Source of the DNA: an uncultured Zoogloea sp.
GTDB lineage: Bacteria; Pseudomonadota; Gammaproteobacteria; Burkholderiales; Rhodocyclaceae
NCBI GenBank assembly: GCA_937967645.1
Contig: CALBTT010000166.1
Coordinates: 1 to 10,616, forward strand
Length of the DNA: 10,616 nt
Direction: 5' to 3'
The position numbers and the translations under genes are program-made. Under the pieces are notes generated by a model. The model had not been told where the DNA came from. It made no database searches and saw nothing but the letters and a program-made list of their open reading frames with translations. This document shows, piece after piece, positions 6,465 to 10,616 of the stretch (positions are counted from its first letter, which is position 1; each line of letters opens with the position of its first letter).

Positions 6465-7133
6465 TCAGTCCAGCAGGTCGGAGTAGTCCTTTTGGGTATA
6501 GCCGGCCAGGCGGCTCCAGGGGAGGGTGGCCGGCATGGTTTCGCGGCGGGCCACCATGGTGCTGTAGCTGGTGCCGGAGATGTTGGCGGACTCGATGCGG
6601 CGGGGGTATTGCTCCTTTTCATCCCAGAGCACCTGGACCCGGGCATTACGGGTGCCGCCTTCATACCAGCGGGTGCCGGGGGCGGCGCTGCGCTTGCTTG
6701 GCTGCATGCGCTTGAGCTGCTCGGGGTCGAGGAGTTGGCTGGCGGTGGTCCATTTGCCGTCGAAGCCGATGTTGTTGTAGTCCACGGCGGGAACGTCGAC
6801 AACCATCTTGTCATGGTCGTTGACCAGGCGGACGCGCAGCTTGCCGTCATCGCCGCGACTCACCCAGCGGGCGGCGGCGGCCAGGTCCATGTGTTTGTGG
6901 CCCTTGTCGCCGGCACGGTGCTCGTCTTCTTCGTGGGCATGGGCGGGCAGTACGCGGGCCACCCAGCTCTGGTTGTCGCGGCGGATCAGGCGCTCGCTGA
7001 AGCGGGTGATGCGGGTGACGCCATCGGCGCCCAGTACGGTGATGTCGTGGTCGACCCGGACGGCCAGATCGACGGCCAGGGCGGGGTTCGCGCATAGGGC
7101 GGCGAGCAGGGCGGTGAGAAGATGCTTGTTCAT
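6465..7133 (-). CDS. Predicted secreted His-rich protein, function unknown
   Basis: A 222-residue protein I cannot assign to a named family. Residues 1-20 form a clear Sec signal peptide ending A-L-A|V-D-L, with no lipobox; the only early Cys (14) lies inside the signal. A hydrophilic segment at 65-81 contains five His plus Glu/Asp (H-A-H-E-E-D-E-H, then H-K-H), a possible metal-binding stretch. The rest alternates short beta-like strands (32-50, 99-115, 155-182) and lacks further Cys. There is no strong Shine-Dalgarno before the ATG at 7131-7133. It follows the secreted alkaline phosphatase in the same direction, but a strong terminator lies between them, ending only 18 nt before the start codon. 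Expression would need read-through or a very close promoter. A role in metal supply to the phosphatases is conceivable but is guesswork. Confidence 0.8.
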   Translation of the reverse strand: MNKHLLTALLAALCANPALAVDLAVRVDHDITVLGADGVTRITRFSERLIRRDNQSWVARVLPAHAHEEDEHRAGDKGHKHMDLAAAARWVSRGDDGKLRVRLVNDHDKMVVDVPAVDYNNIGFDGKWTTASQLLDPEQLKRMQPSKRSAAPGTRWYEGGTRNARVQVLWDEKEQYPRRIESANISGTSYSTMVARRETMPATLPWSRLAGYTQKDYSDLLD

Positions 7134-7151
7134 CGGATGGGGTATTGGGGC

Positions 7152-7182
7152 AAAAAAATTGCCCGACCGGAGTCGGTCGGGC
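7152..7182 (-). terminator. Rho-independent terminator downstream of the second phoA-like gene
   Basis: Read on the minus strand, a 9-bp stem (GCCCGACCG / CGGTCGGGC, loop of 4) is followed by AA and seven T. It lies 49 nt after the phosphatase stop and is the strongest terminator of the window's minus strand. Confidence 0.9.
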
Positions 7183-7231
7183 CAAGGTGGGACGGCATTG
7201 CTTTTCGATCAGAGGTTCCAGGCTGGAGCGA

Positions 7232-8644
7232 TCACAGGCCCATCGCGGACTTCACCAGGCTGAAGACCTTGGTGTTGACCATGGTGCCCTTGAAGTTGCT
7301 GTTGCCTGCGCCGGTGGACAGCAGCATCACGTCGCCGCCGCCGTGGGTTTCATTACCCACCGCGCCCAGGTTGACCCCGACTTCCTGGATGTAGTCGTCG
7401 GCGGTGGTGTCCACGTTGGTCAGGTCGTCGCGGCTGGCCTTGCGCGGGCCGCCGCCGTTGCCGAACACCAGGGCGGTGTAGGGCTTGCTGTCGGCGGCGG
7501 TGGCGAGCACGGCCTTGCCCTGGACGGTGGTCTGCTTGATGTCGGTGACCTTGCCGAGGATGTTGTTGCCCTTGTGGGAGTAACCGTTGAAGGTCATCGT
7601 GTGGTCGTGGTCGGCGGTGACGACGATCAGCGTGTTCTTCAGGTCCACCAGCGACAGGGCACGCTTGATGGCGTCGTCGAAGGCGATGGTGTCCTCGAGG
7701 GCGCGCTTGGCGTTGGTGCCGTGCAGGGCGTGGTCGATGCGGCCGCCTTCAACCATCAGGAAGTAGCCCTTGCCGTTCTTCTGCAGGATCTTGATGGCCT
7801 TTTCGGTCATGTCGGCGAGGCTGGGCTCATCGATGTTGTTGCCGGCCTTGGCGCGGTCCAGCTCGTAGTTGAGGTGGTCCTTGTTGAACAGCCCGACCAG
7901 CTTGTTGGTGGCGGCAGGGTCGATGGCCTTGAACGCGGTGCCGGAGCTCACATAGGTGTAACCGGCGGTCTGCAGCAGGGCGGTGAGGTCCTTGCCGTCG
8001 GTGCGCTTGCCGCCGCTGACGGTGTTGGGCACGAAGTGGCGCCAGCCGCCGCCGAGGAGCACGTCCACCCCGGTGCCGAGGGCGGCGTTGTACTTGCCCG
8101 AGCCCGGCACAAACTGTGCGGCGATGTCGTTTTCGCCATCACGGTGGCAGATGTGGGAGTAGGTGGCCGCCGGGGTGGCGTGGGTCACCCGGGTGGTGGT
8201 GACGGCGCCCACGGCCTTGCCGGCGGCCTTGGACAGCTCCAGCAGGGTCACCGCCGGGCTGCCGTTGCCGGTGGCCGGGCAGGTGCTGTCGCCGGCCGAG
8301 GTGACGTAAGGGGTGGTGCCGTTGTAGGCCTTGGTGTCGGCGCTCATGGAGAGCACCTCGTTGTTCATCTTGACGCCGGTCATGTAGGCGGCCATCGACG
8401 GGGCGGAGTCGGTGGTCTGGGCATCGTTGGAGTAGGTCTTGATGCGGGCGGTGCGCTTGAGCTGCTCCATGCCCAGCTGGCCGGCTTCACCGTACTTGTA
8501 GATGCGGCTGGCGGTGACGGTGGTGGGGCCCATCCCGTCGCCCAGGAAGAAGATGACGTTGGTCGCCTCGCCGGCGGCGATGGCGGAGGTGGTGGCGCCG
8601 ATCAGGGCGATGGCGGCGGCACAGGTCTTGAGGGTGGTTTTCAT
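7232..8644 (-). CDS. phoA: Alkaline phosphatase, PhoA family, secreted/periplasmic form
   Basis: A 470-residue PhoA-family enzyme that hydrolyses phosphate monoesters outside the cytoplasm. The signal peptide is residues 1-24 (S-A-I-A-A|G). Active-site elements are all visible: metal ligand Asp36 (L-G-D-G-M-G), nucleophile Ser80 in T-D-S-A-P-S, T-R-V-T-H155-A-T-P-A, Glu299/Asp304/His308 in E-G-G-R-I-D-H-A-L-H, Asp345-His346 in T-A-D-H-D-H-T, and His434 in E-T-H-G-G. His155 and His305 occupy the sites of E. coli Asp153 and Lys328, as in animal enzymes. Cys122 and Cys166 may form a disulfide. The start has GCGGAG about 8 nt upstream and lies 14 nt after the stop of the paralogous lipoprotein gene, so the two are probably co-transcribed. 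A strong terminator follows. The family and catalytic competence look secure. Confidence 0.94.
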   Translation of the reverse strand: MKTTLKTCAAAIALIGATTSAIAAGEATNVIFFLGDGMGPTTVTASRIYKYGEAGQLGMEQLKRTARIKTYSNDAQTTDSAPSMAAYMTGVKMNNEVLSMSADTKAYNGTTPYVTSAGDSTCPATGNGSPAVTLLELSKAAGKAVGAVTTTRVTHATPAATYSHICHRDGENDIAAQFVPGSGKYNAALGTGVDVLLGGGWRHFVPNTVSGGKRTDGKDLTALLQTAGYTYVSSGTAFKAIDPAATNKLVGLFNKDHLNYELDRAKAGNNIDEPSLADMTEKAIKILQKNGKGYFLMVEGGRIDHALHGTNAKRALEDTIAFDDAIKRALSLVDLKNTLIVVTADHDHTMTFNGYSHKGNNILGKVTDIKQTTVQGKAVLATAADSKPYTALVFGNGGGPRKASRDDLTNVDTTADDYIQEVGVNLGAVGNETHGGGDVMLLSTGAGNSNFKGTMVNTKVFSLVKSAMGL

Positions 8645-8658
8645 CGTGTGGACTCCGC

Positions 8659-10074
8659 TTACAGGCCGACCGACTGGCGGATCAGGTTGAAGACTTCGGT
8701 GTTGGTGATGACGCCGGTGAAACGCTCGGAGCCGCGGCCCACGGCGCCCAGGAAGACGTCGGTGCCGCCATGGGTCTCGCTGCCCGCTCCCATCGGGATG
8801 GCCGCTTCCTGGTGGTAGCTCTTGTCGGCCACCTGGGCGTCGGTGAGGGCGCTGCGCGTGGCGGGGCGGTTCTCGCCGTTGCCAAAGCCGATGATGGTGA
8901 AGGGGTTGCCGCCGCTGTCGGTGCTGTAGAGACCGGTGACGAAGTTCTTGAGCAGGCCGATCACCCCCGGGTTCGCGGCGGTGGTGGCGCCGGTGCGGGC
9001 GGCGTAGCCGTTGAGCACCAGGGTGTGGTCGTGGTCGGCGGTGACGACGATCAGGGTGTTCTTCAGGTCGGCATCCTTGGCCTTCATCTTTTCGATGGCG
9101 GTCTTGATGGCGTTATCGAAGGCCACGGTGTCCTGCAGAGCCTTCTTGGCGGTGGTCTCATGCAGGGCGTGGTCGATGCGGCCGCCTTCGACCATCAGGA
9201 AGAAGCCCTTCTGGTTCTTCGACAGGATGTCGATGGCTTTGGAGGTCATTTCGGCCAGGCTGGGCTCCAGGCTGGCGTCACGGTCCAGGTCGTAGCTCAT
9301 GTGGCCGCTGGTGAACAGGCCGACCAGCTTGTTGGTGGAGCCGGCCGCGGCGGCGTCGAACTCGGACTTGTTCTTGACGTAGGTATACCCCTGGGTCTTG
9401 AACTCGGCGGTCAGATCGCGGCCGTCGGTGCGCTTGCCGCCAGCGGCGGTCGGCAGGAAGAACTGGCGGCCACCGCCGAGGAGCACGTCGAGGCCGTCGC
9501 CGAGGGCGCTGTTGTAGCCGCTGCCGCCGGGGACGACCTGGGCGGCGATGGTGTTCTCGCCGTCACGATGGCAGATGTGGGCGTAGGTGGTGGCCGGGGT
9601 GGCGTGGGTGACGCGGGTGGTGGTCACCGCGCCGGTGCCCCAGCCTGACTTCTTGGCCAGCTCGAGCAGGGTGGTCACGGCGGTGCCGTTGCCGCTGGTC
9701 GGACAGGTGGAGTCGGTGCCGTTGAGGTAGTCCTTGCCGGTGGCGTCGAAGGCCGAGGTCTCCGGGCTCATGGAGATGACTTCGTTGTTCATCTTCACGC
9801 CGGTCATGTAGGCGGCCATCGAGGGAGCCGAGTCGGTGACCTGGGCGTTGTTCGAATAGGTCTTGACGAAGGCCGTCTCGGGCAGGGTGTCGATGGTCAG
9901 TTCGCCGTCCTCGCCCACGCTGTAGATGCGCGCGGCGGTGAGGGTGGTCATGCCCATGCCGTCGCCGAGGAAGAAGATGACGTTCTTGGGGGCGTCGTTG
10001 CTGCTGCTGTTGCCGCCGCAGCCGGCGAGAAGGGCTGCCGAGACGGCGGCCGCGATGAGGCCGAGTTTGCGCAT
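8659..10074 (-). CDS. phoA: Alkaline phosphatase, PhoA family, lipoprotein form
   Basis: A 471-residue paralogue of the next gene, similar along its whole length. In place of a cleavable signal peptide it has a lipobox, L-L-A-G-C, with lipidated Cys19 and Gly at +2, followed by a short Ser/Asn linker (21-28). An outer-membrane-anchored enzyme is predicted. Catalytic parts are complete: Asp38 (L-G-D-G-M-G), Ser82 (T-D-S-A-P-S), His157 (T-R-V-T-H), Glu296/Asp301/His305, Asp347-His348 and His435 (E-T-H-G-G). His157 and His302 stand at the E. coli Asp153/Lys328 positions. Compared with its partner it carries extra residues around 328-336 and 358-390. GGAGAT lies about 7 nt before the ATG. A Pho-box-like repeat 57 nt upstream suggests phosphate-starvation control. 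The gene precedes the secreted paralogue by 14 nt. Confidence 0.94.
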   Translation of the reverse strand: MRKLGLIAAAVSAALLAGCGGNSSSNDAPKNVIFFLGDGMGMTTLTAARIYSVGEDGELTIDTLPETAFVKTYSNNAQVTDSAPSMAAYMTGVKMNNEVISMSPETSAFDATGKDYLNGTDSTCPTSGNGTAVTTLLELAKKSGWGTGAVTTTRVTHATPATTYAHICHRDGENTIAAQVVPGGSGYNSALGDGLDVLLGGGRQFFLPTAAGGKRTDGRDLTAEFKTQGYTYVKNKSEFDAAAAGSTNKLVGLFTSGHMSYDLDRDASLEPSLAEMTSKAIDILSKNQKGFFLMVEGGRIDHALHETTAKKALQDTVAFDNAIKTAIEKMKAKDADLKNTLIVVTADHDHTLVLNGYAARTGATTAANPGVIGLLKNFVTGLYSTDSGGNPFTIIGFGNGENRPATRSALTDAQVADKSYHQEAAIPMGAGSETHGGTDVFLGAVGRGSERFTGVITNTEVFNLIRQSVGL

Positions 10075-10110
10075 TGCGGGAATCTCCGGGGTGGATGGAT
10101 CTGGAACGTC

Positions 10111-10124
10111 CGCCAGTGTTGGCG
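10111..10124. repeat. Small inverted repeat in the phoA leader/promoter
   Basis: CGCCA-GTGT-TGGCG, a perfect 5-bp inverted repeat, lies between the Pho-box-like site and the ribosome binding site of the lipoprotein phosphatase gene. On the minus strand it spans the place where a -10 box would fall. It could be an operator half-site pair or an mRNA hairpin, or chance in GC-rich DNA. Confidence 0.35.
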
Positions 10125-10130
10125 ATCCGT

Positions 10131-10148
10131 GTTACCGGAGAATGACGG
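10131..10148 (-). promoter_or_regulatory. Pho-box-like direct repeat upstream of the phoA pair
   Basis: On the minus strand: CCGTCAT, 4-nt spacer TCTC, CGGTAAC. The PhoB consensus is two CTGTCAT-like 7-mers spaced by 4. The first half matches at 6 of 7 positions and the second at about 4 of 7. It lies 57 nt upstream of the start codon, and a weak -10-like AACACT begins 10 nt further downstream, the spacing known for PhoB-activated promoters. The site is degenerate, so the context carries much of the argument. Confidence 0.42.
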
Positions 10149-10165
10149 CACCACAATGGGCTCCA

Positions 10166-10235
10166 GCCCGCAGGGCGGGCGGAGCGCCGGCTTCCCGGAG
10201 GGGGAAGCCGGTTGGGGGGCGGCCCGAAGGGCCGC
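10166..10235 (-). terminator. Three consecutive GC-rich hairpins after phoX
   Basis: In minus-strand order: GCGGCCC/GGGCCGC closing a C-TTCG-G-type loop (10219-10235), CCGGCTTCCC/GGGAAGCCGG with 5-nt loop (10187-10211), and GCCCGC/GCGGGC with 3-nt loop (10166-10180). The first starts 11 bases after the phoX stop. None is followed by a T-run, so termination would be non-canonical; they may instead protect the phoX mRNA 3' end. Confidence 0.5.
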
Positions 10236-10246
10236 GGTCAGGTCAC

Positions 10247-10616
10247 TTACACAGCGATCTCGCCGCCGTTGCTGCGGGTGATCACCACGGTGGCGGAGCG
10301 CGGACGCTTGGTGGAGCTGGCGTCGGTCTGGCTGGCGGGCCAGGCGCTCTTGGGGGCGGTCAGGCTGCCATCTTCGCCCGGGTGCTGGACGTTGATGAAC
10401 AGGGTCTTGCGGTCCGGCGTCATGGCCACACCCGTGATCTCGCACTCCTTCGGGCCGACCAGGAAGCGGCGCACGGTGGCGTCGGTGGCGTTGGCGCCCT
10501 TGATGGTCGGGGTGCCGCCGGCAGCGGTGACGGCCGAGCCGTCGCCCACCTTGCCAGGCACGGCGGCCAGCATCATGCAGTTGGTGACGTCGGTGTAGGC
10601 GCCGTCGTCGGTCTGG
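10247..10616 (-). CDS. phoX: PhoX-family alkaline phosphatase (C-terminal fragment; gene runs off the window)
   Basis: The last roughly 123 codons are present, open through the window edge and ending in TAA at 10247-10249. The sequence Y-T-D-V-T-N-C-M-M-L-A-A, then R-R-F-L-V-G-P-K-E-C-E-I-T-G, and finally M-T-P-D-R-K-T-L-F-I-N-V-Q-H-P-G-E is the characteristic C-terminal end of PhoX (DUF839) proteins. These are Tat-exported, Ca2+/Fe3+-dependent phosphatases unrelated to PhoA. The Glu in K-E-C-E-I-T-G and the H-P-G-E segment lie in the conserved C-terminal core of the family. The Met at 10574-10576 is internal, not a start. The Tat signal and most of the active site are outside the window. Position just upstream of two PhoA paralogues fits a phosphate-scavenging block. 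Confidence 0.88.
   Translation of the reverse strand, partial: QTDDGAYTDVTNCMMLAAVPGKVGDGSAVTAAGGTPTIKGANATDATVRRFLVGPKECEITGVAMTPDRKTLFINVQHPGEDGSLTAPKSAWPASQTDASSTKRPRSATVVITRSNGGEIAV

Noticed and set aside
7145..8818. 557-residue plus-strand open frame opposite the secreted phoA
   Set aside because: Gly/Val-rich antisense shadow of a gene with complete catalytic motifs; the same applies to the smaller one at 8770-9648.

Overview
The window is GC-rich chromosomal DNA from a Gram-negative bacterium, most likely a betaproteobacterium and possibly a Rhodocyclales/Azospira-like one. This rests on the classical betaproteobacterial porin ending in Phe, the DUF3334-type protein, the TRAP system with a TatT lipoprotein and the MoaE tail. 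The taxon is an inference from gene style, not a database match.

Left part (1-3938): the 3' end of moaE on the plus strand converges, with 9 bp between, on a three-gene minus-strand operon read tatT, dctP, dctQM. The operon encodes a TatT-associated TRAP transporter: a TPR-like lipoprotein (TatT), a periplasmic solute-binding protein lacking the usual carboxylate-binding Arg, and a fused small/large permease.

Middle part (4131-6420): on the plus strand is a DUF3334 protein with the CheC/CheX-type phosphatase motif ExxN-x22-P and a C-terminal peptide that closely resembles the CheY-docking tail of CheZ. A GC-rich hairpin and a well-marked porin gene with its own intrinsic terminator follow. 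The convergent space after the porin holds a REP/BIME-like repeat: three 13-bp direct heads and a perfect 25-bp inverted repeat with GTAG termini.

Right part (6465-10616): a minus-strand phosphate-scavenging block, read phoX (3' end only), phoA-like lipoprotein, phoA-like secreted enzyme, intrinsic terminator, then a small secreted His-rich protein of unknown function. The two PhoA paralogues are 14 nt apart and differ in export: one has a lipobox and the other a cleavable signal peptide. Both carry His at the two active-site positions where E. coli PhoA has Asp153 and Lys328, as animal alkaline phosphatases do. A Pho-box-like direct repeat lies upstream of the pair, so PhoB control under phosphate starvation is plausible.

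The best leads are the DUF3334 protein as a candidate CheY-P phosphatase combining a CheX-like motif with a CheZ-like tail, the multi-phosphatase locus with its unexplained His-rich partner, and the REP/BIME element.
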